Below, piece after piece: positions 47,812-57,889 of a DNA stretch of 64,000 bases (its first letter is position 1; the number at the start of each line of letters is the position of its first letter). The translations under genes and the position numbers were made by a program. Below the pieces are notes generated by a model that did not search any database, was not told where the DNA came from, and saw only the letters and a list, made by a program, of their open reading frames with translations. Origin of the DNA: Golubevia sp. BC0850 (Eukaryota > Basidiomycota > Exobasidiomycetes > Golubeviales > Golubeviaceae); contig JAAVVG010000017.1 of the NCBI GenBank assembly GCA_012976225.1, forward strand, positions 496,001 through 560,000, read 5' to 3'.

Positions 47812-48320
47812 CTAGTCGCAGACAACCATGAAACTGTTAGTCTGTGGAATTTCCTGACATTCCCCGATGTTATCTTCAACGTAAGTGATCTTTCCTCTGC
47901 AATTGATCTCTGGATAAAGGAAGACTGAACACTCATTGGCTGCCAACTCTGTGATCTTCAAAGCGTAAGCTGAATCGAAGTAGCCACGCCCATCTTTTGG
48001 TTGGAAGAATGGGACATTAGTACATGGTTCGAAACCTGAATCATCGTAACGAACATTTTGTCCTTCTGCTAGCTTGTGTCTGCAGATCGATTTGTCAAGA
48101 ACAGGAATGGAGGTGGCGTTTCTGTAGAGGCTGGCGCGCCCTGGAGTTGGTTTTATCGGGGCTCTGGCTGATAGCGGGGTGGCCTGTAAATGGTCGAAAA
48201 GGTCAGTGTGAGTATCGTCAATCGGATCCTGGAGGAAGGAGGGGGTCGAGGATGAACGATGAAACTTACTAGGGCAGCGCTGAAGGTGGCAATGAAAGAG
48301 AGGAAAATAGCTGACTTCAT
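47812..48320 (-). CDS. Small secreted Cys-containing protein
   Basis: I do not recognise the family by name. Seen: two exons (48270-48320, 47812-48183), phase 0, give 140 residues. The signal peptide MKSAIFLSFIATFSAALAT spans the intron. The mature part has six cysteines: SICRHK, EPCTNV, NECSVFLYPE, INCRGK, GECQEI and the C-terminal VVCD. The spacing ECSVFLYPEINCRGK followed by a Cys 15-20 residues on resembles small fungal secreted proteins with a beta/gamma-crystallin-like fold, which is inference. A TATA box (TATAAAAG) lies about 100 bp upstream. The role could be in the wall or in interactions outside the cell. Confidence 0.87.
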
Positions 48321-48780
48321 GGTAGATTGGAAGTAGGTGCGAGCTTGGAAAGAGAAGGAACTGGTAAGTTTAGAGAGAGAGGAAGATGTTGGGAGGATAA
48401 AACTGTCAGACCGGAATGTCGGCTTTTATATCACTTCCATTCCTGCAGCGTTTCTATTTAGCTCAGCATGAGAAGACTTTAACTTAAAGCCACGCGTATC
48501 AGTGTCGCGTCCCGGAGATTGTAATCCATTTGAACCTTGATGAAAGATTGAAGAAACTTTGACATGGGAGGTAAGACAAAAGGATTTGCAGAAAGAGATG
48601 AGGCGATGAGGAGAAGCTGTGAGCTTGGGACTCTTCTTTGAGAAGCACTCGAGCTTCTAGTACTGATGAATTAAGAGAGGGCAATTGTCATGTGTCTATA
48701 CTAAAAGAACTGAACCGAAAATAAAATGACTTGGATGTTGAACAACCAAACTTGATAGCTTGATAGAAGGGAAGGGAAAC
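48321..48780. promoter_or_regulatory. Promoter of small secreted gene, 3' flank of EBP2
   Basis: Seen: TATAAAAG on the minus strand at 48423-48430, about 100 bp before the ATG at 48320. The remainder is AT-rich with no gene. Confidence 0.6.
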
Positions 48781-50644
48781 CTACGACCTCTTAGATTTTC
48801 CCGGTCTACCTCTGCTCGAACTTCCTCGGCTTGATCCTCTACTTCCACCTCTTGATCCACCTCTTGATCCACCTCTACCACCCCTTCCACCGCGACCACT
48901 CTTTTCTCTACCAAAGTCTCCAGTACTTTCAGAGGTGTTCTCCTTTGAATGTCTCTTTGAACCTCCGAATCCATATTTGGCATCTCTAGAATTACGTGGC
49001 ATTTTAGCTCTTCCATCTTTTCCTCTACCTCTTCCTCTACCTCTTGAAGTAGAAGAACGATCATTTGAATCTTCTTCCATTCCCGCTGCTAGACGAATGT
49101 CAAAGTCATCTTCTCCTCCATCTCCTTCTAGACCACCTTGACGTTCTGAAAGAGAAGGGAAGGGAGATAGAGATTAGACATCAGTTCAACAGATCATCTT
49201 CCCCGCCAGTGGCCAACTGGAAAGCTCGATGGCGTAAAACAAAATCTGAGTCATGTACTACTCACTTCTCTTCAATCCCTTGACACTCTCCTCCATTCTC
49301 TTCTTCTCTCTTTGTCTTTCCAATCCTTTCTCGACTTGAACCTTTTTACCGAACTTCTTCAATTCTCTCTGTCTCTTTGCTTCTTCAGAAGCTTTAATTC
49401 CAGCTCTTTCGTCCAAGAGTCTTTGTCTAACTCTTTCCATGTGTTCGTCAGTCTTGACCATCTCAGCGAAGAAATCGTTTGGACGAGAGAAAGGGACATT
49501 TAGTGTTGAGTAACGCTTTTGAGCTTGAATCGTAGAGGCCAGGGATTGCTTGTAGCTAAGAGGATAAAGAGAGGGAGAGATGAGAGGTCAGGAAGGTGAC
49601 AAGTAGAGAGTGTTATCTTTGCTCTTGAGCGACAGGAACCACTACATTCTGAAAGGAGCTATAATTTTCACGAATTCAGCAAACAATTGCCCTCATTCCT
49701 TAAATCGACTTTCTCCAAACTATCAACCCAATCCGAGTTCATCCTTCCACTTTGTCTCCCTCTATCCCCATCATTCTGTCTACTCACAAAGCCAACTCTC
49801 TTTCCAAATCATTCTCAGCATCTTCAATGCCAAGATCTTGATCATGAGTAAGAGCCATATGTTCAATCCAAGGCATTTCAACGCCTTTCCCTTTCCCAGT
49901 AGAAGGTCCAGCAATCCTAATGTCTTCATAAATTCTCAACATAGCTTCTTCGTTGTTGATATACTTCTTTGGTTCACCTTTTCCTTTCTTACGAGAATGA
50001 GTGGTAGTTGACTCATCATTTGGATTTGAAGTTAGAAGGTCTTCATTGTCTGAACCTGAATCTCCATCTTCAGCTTCTGGATCTTCCTCTTCTTCCTCCT
50101 CGTCTTCTTCCTCATCCGATTCCCTTTCTGGAACTAATCCCGAACGAAGAATAGAAGCAGCTAAAGAATCGTTTGATTTTGAAGAGGTCTTTGTTTTCTT
50201 GGATGGAAGTTCTGGTTCTTCCTCCTCATCGTTTGACCCTCCTTCTAATCCTTCCATAGCTTCCTCATCTAGTTCCTCATTGTAATCGTCTAGCTCATCC
50301 TGATCTCCTTCTCCCTCCAACATGGCACTGTCAAAGTCATCCAAACCATCCTTTCCCAAAGCTTCCATCAATCTCTTTAAACCTCTTTCAGAAACGTCTC
50401 TACCTTCTTCATGTTCGTCTGATGATGAACCACTTGAATCTTCATCGTCTTGATCTTGATCTGCTTCAGAGTCTGGAAGTGGAAGCTCTGATGGATCTTC
50501 TGAAGTTATGATGCTGGTCTTGACTATGGTGGTTGGTTGATTTGAGCTGCTCTTCTTGCTGCTGACTACTTTGGCTGATTTGACAGGGGCCCCATTCTTT
50601 TTGCTTGAAACTGAAGGAGTGGAAATCGATTTGGATTTGGCCAT
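48781..50644 (-). CDS. EBP2: Ebp2, rRNA-processing protein
   Basis: Role (family knowledge): nucleolar factor needed for 27S pre-rRNA processing and 60S subunit assembly. Seen: three exons (49788-50644, 49266-49555, 48781-49145), in phase, give 503 residues. The N-terminal half is Ser/Lys then strongly acidic (ESDEEEDEEEEEEDPE). The Ebp2 core holds PWIEHMALTHDQDLG, NDLERELAFYKQSLA, STLNVPFSRPNDFFAEMVK, TDEHMERVRQRLLDE and the basic coiled segment ASEEAKRQRELKKFGKKVQ. The C-terminus is GR/RGGSRGG-rich with GFGGSKRHSKENT, as in Ebp2 proteins. The start has K/S-rich sequence directly after the ATG. It is divergent from the broken secreted gene at 51301. Confidence 0.95.
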
Positions 50645-51300
50645 AGTGAAGAAACGTCAGGAGGAAACAGGATGCAGAACAGATGAAACTTCTCTTGAAC
50701 TTTTTTTGCAAGGAAAATTTGTTGCTCAGACCGATGGGCCCCTTGAGCAGACTTGAAATCAGATCATTCCTTCCCATGTAATCTTCAACTTTTCCTGTGA
50801 ATATTATTTGAATAACATAACGAAACTATCTCAGCATGGCAACTGTAGCGGTCGAGAACCTAAAAATTGAACAAGGACGTTGGAAGAGGAGACCTCCTGC
50901 TGGAACACTCACGCAAGCACCTCTGGGCGTCAAACCTGTCTCGGATACGTTTTCTAGGTACCCAGTACTCAAGCCCAACAGAAATAACCAGAGATCCTGC
51001 AGAGGAAGACCACATGGAAAGAATGCTCGAAGGCTGAAGAAGTCTCTCAGTAGAATTACGCCCATTCCAGGGGTTTAAAAGGAATTCCATTTTCTTTGGA
51101 CCTCCCAACTTCTCCCCTCGAACTTTTTTCTCTCTTTCTGCTCTTCCACACCCTGCTAGTTCTTGGTCACTGGTTTCACCCACTACTCAAGCTTTCTTCT
51201 TCAATCTCTCCCAAGGGCAGGTCCCTCGTTAGTCTTCCCCGTTTCCAACCTCAGCGTTCTCTTTTACAACATACCATCTCTTCCTTCCAAGATTATGATC
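50645..51300. promoter_or_regulatory. Divergent region, EBP2 / secreted gene
   Basis: Seen: 656 bp. A TTTAAAAGG element lies near 51076-51084, about 220 bp upstream of the 51301 ATG. An 80-codon basic ORF at 50836-51078 lacks any recognised domain and is not called. Confidence 0.45.
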
Positions 51301-52934
51301 ATGAAAGGTCTCAGGGTATCATTCTTGCTCTTAGCGCTCAGCGTTCCATTGACTACTGCAGCCCCAGGTGCTCCCAGACCAGCAGGAGGTCAACCTGGTC
51401 AAAATCAAGTGAAGCAAATGGATAAATTCTGTGGTGCTTTCGTACCAGCCTGTCCTAACATCTGTTTGGACAAGCAAACTGGAGAGCATACCGTTTCTTA
51501 ACAATTGTGCAAAGGTGAGTTCGACAAACTGGGGATGAGGACGAGACGTTGAGACTTGCCTAACTGTGTCCACCTTTGAAAACACCCAGGTTCCAAAGAA
51601 CGAAGTCTATCATTTCGGATGTCATTGTGATGGAACCGATAGGACTCAGGGAGCTCTGAACGCAGTGGGAGCAGACTCTAGTCCAACTTCAACAATCTTG
51701 GCCCCACAACCGTCCCAACTGTCACCAAGACTGAACACGAAAAGGTTACTTCAACTCTAACAGAGGCTACTATTTCTATCGATCCAGCTCAAACTCCAGT
51801 CATTGCTCAGCTTCTAGCTGAACTAACCGCTCAACTTCAAGTGAAAGTTCATCATAAGAAGACGAACGGAACTTCTCCAATCCTTCCAGTCAAGAGCCTA
51901 GATCAAACCAATAGTACTACTCCAATGAACAATCAAACTGATTCACCTTTCTGTCAGCGCTACTCAGACTCCTGCCAACGGGAGTGTACAAGAGTGGGGT
52001 CCAACCCCAAGACGACTACCTGTGAGAAGACTTCAGACGGGGAAGATGATGATACGTACGATTTAACTTGCACCTGCGAGAATGATAAGCTCGAGACACC
52101 GCATGCCTTAGCAGGAATCGTAGATTCGGATGATGATGCAGAAATAGCCGAGTCAACTCAAACTTCCAATGGAATTTTCGAGACGAAGACTACTACCAAA
52201 CATCATAAGGCTTCTGTCATAGGAACCTCCACGTCTACTACTCTGATTACTTCTACTAAAACCAGATCTCAAGGTACTGCCACTGTTACTCAAACTTCTG
52301 TTGTCGATGTTACTACGACTACGGTCTATGCGGTCGCTCCGACCGGTAGAATCAGGGTTGATGACGACGCTGGGAAGGTGAGTATGATCTCAAGTTACTA
52401 TGTCTTACCTTCGTTATCTGACCGCCAATTTCCCTCTTTTTCGCTCAAAGGATTCCTAGGAAACCCTCAACAGTTCGGTCAACCACTAACCTTCGTCCCA
52501 GACGCCAACGAATACGACGTGATCCTTTTCAAGACTTCTCCAAACGACACCACCTACTCTCTAGCTCTAGTTCACGATCCATCTCAAGTTTTAGGTCTAG
52601 AGAACGTATTTCCAGGAAACCAATTCGGTCTGGATGGGAAAGACAACGCTTATGGAACTCTACAATCAATGAACCTTCCGTTTGGAAACGCAAAGGGAAA
52701 TCAAGGGGGCAAAGTTGAAAACTCGATTTGGAGCTTAGGGTCTCCTTCTCCTAATACTTTGAATCCTGATAGAAAGACTCAAGTACTTTTGGAATCAAAT
52801 GGAAGAAGGAAGGAAAGGAAGGACCGAAATTGAGTGCTTATGGAGAGGGAGAGAAGTTGTTTGTTGAGTCGGATCCTACTTCAAGATACTTTGGGAATTC
52901 CCTTTTGAGTTTATATTTCGAAGCTGCTCCTTAG
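51301..52934 (+). pseudogene. Secreted Cys/Thr-rich protein gene with broken frame
   Basis: I do not recognise the family by name. Seen: a signal peptide (MKGLRVSFLLLALSVPLTTA) and MDKFCGAFVPACPNICLDK open the gene. Later coding-like blocks are VYHFGCHCDGTDRTQGALNA, NLGPTTVPTVTKTE, CQRYSDSCQRECTRVGSNPK and CTCENDKLETP, then Thr-rich sequence. An intron lies about 52378-52463. A C-terminal domain LTFVPDANEYDVILFK ends SRYFGNSLLSLYFEAAP. These blocks sit in different frames: shifts are needed near 51493, near 51690 and near 52785, and the last two cannot be introns. Either this is a decaying gene or the assembly has small indels here. An alternative donor at 51492 could remove the first break but drops a cysteine. 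Confidence 0.6.
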
Positions 52935-53677
52935 ATGCATCGGTTTATTTTGTAACTTGGATACCGTTGAGTCGAAGGTCATCGGTATAGGTGTTCGAGA
53001 GGCAGGATTTGATGTGCCTCTGTCATGCGGAGACAAATCTTTTGTTGCTCGAAAGCTCTAGAGGAGTGACTAGTGACTATGTAGATGAATTTTGTGAATC
53101 TGAAGCCTGAAGCCTGAAGAAGGAAGTCGAGCTAGAGACTGAAGCAGAGGGATTCCCCAACACACAAAGGAGGGGATTGTTTTTCCTGCCTGACTCCTGA
53201 TTCCAAAGTTGAAAAGGTCCCCTTCCTCAATCCTTTTTGATGTTTGTTTTGTTGGAAAAGAGGAGGTGTTTCAGTTTGAAAGTTGATGGTGATTGCACAT
53301 GACACTGAGTTTGGACGCCCTTTCAGAATACGCGCCCCACAGGCTCGCATCTCACTCATATTTTGCCCTCCCTTACAGCAACATCTAGAACTGGAATCGA
53401 TCTCATCAAACAAACCCTCTTAACTTACTTTTCATCGCACGTTCACACTCTCCTTTTAATCTTCAACTTCAAGTAACTCGACATACAGATCCTGCCATAC
53501 ACTGACTGGCACATGGCAGCTCAATAGACAGCAAGCAGTTCAAGATTCTAAGTGTTAGCCATCCGCTGCTCTTGAAGGTGAGTGATAGTAGTGTTGGTTA
53601 GAGACAAACAAGCTGTATGTACTGACCCAATCTACGCATCTCTCATCTTGATCCACCCAAACAGTGGTCGGGAGGAC
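52935..53677. promoter_or_regulatory. Upstream region with likely 5'-UTR intron
   Basis: Seen: a GTGAGT donor at 53578 and a CCCAAACAG acceptor ending at 53664, 13 bp before the next ATG, suggest a spliced leader of about 87 bp. The rest has no gene. Confidence 0.55.
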
Positions 53678-56600
53678 ATGTCAAGCATTTCAATCCCCCA
53701 ACGACTTTCAGTTGGTGTTCGAAGTAATTCTTATACAAGTTCAACTTCCAATCAATCTCAATCCAATAATCATTCATTAGCAACTCAATCTCTTAGAAAT
53801 TTGAACATCTCATCTTCATCAAATAGCAACAGTAACGTCGAGTGCAGTCCTACTCTGGTAGCAGCATCTTCACCTCCTTCACCCTCTGATACTATTCTAA
53901 TAACTACAACTCCACCCCCAACGTCAACTTCTAAGTATGGTTCAATCTCAAGATCCTCGCAATTCGATAGTCTACAAACTTTGTTGGAACAAGCTGGTTA
54001 TAAGGAGACTAGAATCTTGACTCCAACCGGTAAGCTTGCTTCTAACTCCTTGCAGATTCAACAACAGTCCAATAGGAATATCGGATCGGTGGCCGAGAGA
54101 GGAAAGGGAGAGGAGAAAGTGGGAGATGCTATAAAGAGTTTGGAATCGATTCCGACTTCTAATGGGAATGAAAAGAAGGGAGGAGGGAGAGGATGGATGT
54201 CTAGGTTCAATAGTTGGACAAGTAGTGGTTCAACTTCGAACAGCAACAACAACAATGAAGAAGACAAGGAGAATATTCAGTCGAGTTCTGATAGTGATAG
54301 TCAAGGTGATGTTACTATCAAAGTTCTTGAAGATGTCAAATCCACTTCAGTGATGGATTCAACTTCTGCTCTTGGACAATCCAACATCGGGGCTCAAGAT
54401 CTGGAAACCTCCGAAGCAACATCATCTTCATCAAGTGACCTAGAAACCAGAAAGAACCCATCCAAATCTCATAGGAGAACGAAATCGAAATCGAAAACCG
54501 CTCCCAATCAACCTCCTCGACTTTCAAAATCCACTTCAAACTCATCCTTAAGATCCCCTAGGAGACCCAACACTATTCATTCAATTACAAAACCAATCTC
54601 TCCTGCAAAACGTTCAAGCTCGCCATCATCTTCTAAGAAATCTAAAGTGAAGTCCAAGAAACAAGCCACCAGGAACACCCTTTGGTTAGCAAGTGTTGCA
54701 CATCATCAGAATCAACAACACACTTCACCAGCTCAAGAACAAGGGGAGAACATAATGGTAAAAGAAGGAATCAAGACCTTACCTGGTAGAATGAAAGTAG
54801 AAGGAAAGACTCAAGACTTGAAGAAATTCTTTGAGGGTCAAGCTTCTTCAACAACTCAAGCTACGAGGAAAGAGAACAGACCTATTCCTCATACTGTGTC
54901 TGCTATCAAAGGATCTGGATCTGGGTTAAGAACTGTTGGTGCTAGAGCGGTACTCAGAGGTGGAGTTGGATTGGGACTTGGAATTGGAACTGCAGTCGAG
55001 GTTGACTCTGAAAAGGTGGAACCGGATCAAAGTTTCGATGCTTTCAATGGTGAAGATGGTTTCAAGACTAGATCTAAAAGTAGAAGTTCACTTTTGGACG
55101 CTTTTGATGATGTTGAAATTGAAGAACAAGATCAAAAAGTCGAGGAGGTCATCATGGAGGGTCAAGAGATGGAGTATCAAGTCGCTAGTACTTCAACTTC
55201 ACCGACAGCCGCCGCTGAAAGGGGAGAATGGAAGAAATCATTGGGTCAAGGCCAAGCTTCTTTGAGGAGAAAGAGGAATGGGAAGTCCAAATCTCAAGTC
55301 GAAGGAGAAGTGGATACCACTACCGCGAATTCGAGAAAGGAAGAAGAAGCTACAAATTCTACTTCAAGGACAACCTCGGGATCTTCTTTCAGCCCAACCC
55401 CTCGTCAAATGTCATTCAAACTAGTCTCAACTCCAGCAGAACCTGTGCTTTCTCATCGAGCAGCAGTCGCTTTGAGAAACGCGGATTGTCTCAACATGAA
55501 GCCCAGCTTCTCTTTGGGACTCGGTAGAGGATTTGGTAGTCTGAGAGGATGGAAAGGAGGTGATGAAATGGGAGAAGAGACAAACCTCGATGAAGATCGA
55601 GAAATGGCAGCGGAAAGTGGAATCCAAGTCGACTCTTCTTCACCTCATCTGGAATCTGAAAGTGGAATTACAGTTCATGGAAAACAAGCTGTTGTTAGAA
55701 GGATGGGAAGTATCGAAACTCTCAGAAAGGCTTTGAATCAAACCAACATCTCATCAAAGAACACTCCAGAGCTTTTACCTTCCTTCGAAGAAAGAGAGAG
55801 AATCCGATTCAGTCCTGCCACCAATTGGAATTGGAACTTGGTCACTTCTATTGGAAGTTCTTCTTCCATTCCTAACTCGACTACAACTTCCAACAGGAGC
55901 ACTCCTCAATTGGATGCTGATGGGTCTATGCCTAGCATCTCTCCTTCCACTTCAAATTCAAACTCGATTCCCTCTCCTCCAACTTTGACTATCACTTCTC
56001 CAAGAGGAGTGACCTCACCCAAAGTCTTGAATCTGGCTTCTTCAGAATTTCAACCAAAGAGCTTCAGTCCCGACACTCTGCTACGTAAAGAGATGATAGT
56101 CAGAAATGGAACTCCAAGAAGAAGAAAGATGGCAGGCTCTAGAATTCCTTTGGCAATCGCTACTACCAGTACTAGTCAGCAGAACTCTGTTGGAGATGAG
56201 AATCCTTCAAAAATTGGAAAGGTAGATGGGATCAGGAAGTCTAGAGGAAGGTATTCGAACGCTAGAGAACTGGCTCAGAAGAACGGGAACGAAGGCTCGA
56301 ATTCTCAAGTCGCTACAAGAAGGAAAGGTGTCAGTTCAATCGGATCCTCTTCAACCTACGCTCAACTGGATTCCAGAATCGTCGGAGAGTCCTCGAAGAC
56401 AGAAGGCAAAGGATCGAATTCTTCAGGTAGCTCTTCTCATATAGGAGGATCAATCAAACCCATTCAAGTCGGCACTCTATCTGGTTCAGCTCAAGTACAC
56501 AAACTCAGAAGGGATGTCAACGAACGTAGAACCAACAAACCTCTAGACCTGGGCAATGGTGAAACTTCAGATCCGTTCAAGGAAGAAGAATCCAAATCAA

Positions 56601-57163
56601 TGAAGGTCAAAGAATGGAAATCGAGAACTCTGCCGCTTAAGTTCAGCAACCCAACTAAGAATCTTCAAGATCTTTTCTCAACAGGAAATGGAGATGGCAG
56701 TAGTCCCACTTCTTCTCCTACAGCCAAAAAATCTCTAAGACTCAAGAATCCAACCAAACGTACTTCAATCTACACTATGCAAAACGTCCCTGACTTAGCA
56801 TGTTCATGTTCATCTCAAATCAGTCTGGTTCGTAGTGATAGGGCAAGCAGTAGACGTGCAAGTATCAGTAGTAGTAACATCTCACCTGATTTAGGTCCAA
56901 CCAATCTTCCAGCTTCCATTTCTGGAATGTCTGAACTTTCAGATTATGTTGGAGAAGTTTCACCGGCTAGACTGGATCGTCAAATCAAGAGAATGTCTCT
57001 ATTGGCTAGTAAAATGAATGCTCTGGCTGCTAGGAATGATCAGACCCCTGATCAGAGTATGGAGGATTTAATGGATTATGATCAAGAAGGAGAAGTTGAA
57101 TCTCCTGTCAGACTTAGAAGTCAGAAGGTCAAAGAGGGGAAAGGGAAAGAGACCAGAAAGTAG
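53678..57163 (+). CDS. Large Ser-rich disordered protein, unknown function
   Basis: I do not recognise the family. Seen: one long exon, 1161 residues from the ATG at 53678. In-frame upstream sequence is better read as a 5'-UTR intron. A compact segment QFDSLQTLLEQAGYKETRI and LTPTGKLAS near residue 90 looks like the only ordered N-terminal motif. The rest is Ser/Thr/Lys/Arg-rich with clusters KSHRRTKSKSK, SPSSSKKSKVKSKK and many SP sites, plus ATRNTLWLASVAHHQNQ. The C-terminus has LARLDRQIKRMSLLASKM-like helical sequence and ends acidic then basic. No membrane segment. Composition would fit a phospho-regulated cytoskeletal, polarity or cell-cycle protein (inference only). Confidence 0.8.
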   Translation: MSSISIPQRLSVGVRSNSYTSSTSNQSQSNNHSLATQSLRNLNISSSSNSNSNVECSPTLVAASSPPSPSDTILITTTPPPTSTSKYGSISRSSQFDSLQTLLEQAGYKETRILTPTGKLASNSLQIQQQSNRNIGSVAERGKGEEKVGDAIKSLESIPTSNGNEKKGGGRGWMSRFNSWTSSGSTSNSNNNNEEDKENIQSSSDSDSQGDVTIKVLEDVKSTSVMDSTSALGQSNIGAQDLETSEATSSSSSDLETRKNPSKSHRRTKSKSKTAPNQPPRLSKSTSNSSLRSPRRPNTIHSITKPISPAKRSSSPSSSKKSKVKSKKQATRNTLWLASVAHHQNQQHTSPAQEQGENIMVKEGIKTLPGRMKVEGKTQDLKKFFEGQASSTTQATRKENRPIPHTVSAIKGSGSGLRTVGARAVLRGGVGLGLGIGTAVEVDSEKVEPDQSFDAFNGEDGFKTRSKSRSSLLDAFDDVEIEEQDQKVEEVIMEGQEMEYQVASTSTSPTAAAERGEWKKSLGQGQASLRRKRNGKSKSQVEGEVDTTTANSRKEEEATNSTSRTTSGSSFSPTPRQMSFKLVSTPAEPVLSHRAAVALRNADCLNMKPSFSLGLGRGFGSLRGWKGGDEMGEETNLDEDREMAAESGIQVDSSSPHLESESGITVHGKQAVVRRMGSIETLRKALNQTNISSKNTPELLPSFEERERIRFSPATNWNWNLVTSIGSSSSIPNSTTTSNRSTPQLDADGSMPSISPSTSNSNSIPSPPTLTITSPRGVTSPKVLNLASSEFQPKSFSPDTLLRKEMIVRNGTPRRRKMAGSRIPLAIATTSTSQQNSVGDENPSKIGKVDGIRKSRGRYSNARELAQKNGNEGSNSQVATRRKGVSSIGSSSTYAQLDSRIVGESSKTEGKGSNSSGSSSHIGGSIKPIQVGTLSGSAQVHKLRRDVNERRTNKPLDLGNGETSDPFKEEESKSMKVKEWKSRTLPLKFSNPTKNLQDLFSTGNGDGSSPTSSPTAKKSLRLKNPTKRTSIYTMQNVPDLACSCSSQISLVRSDRASSRRASISSSNISPDLGPTNLPASISGMSELSDYVGEVSPARLDRQIKRMSLLASKMNALAARNDQTPDQSMEDLMDYDQEGEVESPVRLRSQKVKEGKGKETRK

Positions 57164-57889
57164 TTGTTCAAGGTCACCTGAGGGAAGTGATCCATCAGCA
57201 TTCAAATCATCATCAATTTTTTCCAAATCGTCACCATCATTCACTCAAAATCGCAAGTCAGCTCCGAACTCATCTTGAAAAAAGTTTTTATCCTCTTCAG
57301 GAGAAGCTTTTCCAATCACTCTCTTTTTTAGAACATCAACTTGCAAATCGATCAAATTAAAGCTAATTTTACTTTCCTCTCCTTTGTTTTGTCAATCCCC
57401 CCTTCTCCGACCCCCAAAGTTCTCTTCAAAATACCCACCCCCTTGCTCCTTCAGTTTCTGACTTTAGATTTATTTTCTAATCAAGCGCATTCTTTCTCTT
57501 GTCATAGAGCTTTCCTTTTCCTCTCTCTTTTTAGATTACCTGTACCCACTTTCATTTTCTCTTATAGTCTCACACCGCAACTTTACAGGTTACACTTAAT
57601 CCGCTCCCATTCTCCCCCTTTTTTCACATTCTTTCACTCTCTCCCTCTTTGGGCGTTCTGTCTATAAATCTCAACACATTCATTGATCTTCTCTTTAGTT
57701 TGATTTAAAACCTTGGTTTCTTTCTTGCAGCCTGAGACTGAGATCTCACTCGAAAGCTTCTCCAGCTTTGCAGACTGAGAATCGAGCACTCTATGCAACG
57801 AGTGCAAAGACAGATCGAAAGTTCGATGGACGAAAAATGCGAAACAAGTACAATTGATGAATGGGGATCCAAGGAACTGAAACTGACTC
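57164..57889. other. Convergent 3' intergenic region
   Basis: Seen: AT-rich then pyrimidine-rich. The 108-codon plus ORF at 57341 is a Phe/Ser/Leu-rich read of a CT tract and is not called. Confidence 0.5.

Noticed and set aside
50836-51078. 80-codon basic ORF between EBP2 and the secreted gene
   Set aside because: No recognisable motif and an equally long antisense ORF. Likely chance in promoter DNA.
53582-53677. In-frame N-terminal extension of the Ser-rich protein at 53678
   Set aside because: The extension overlaps a GTGAGT donor and CAG acceptor pair, so it is better read as a 5'-UTR intron. The ATG at 53678 is preferred.
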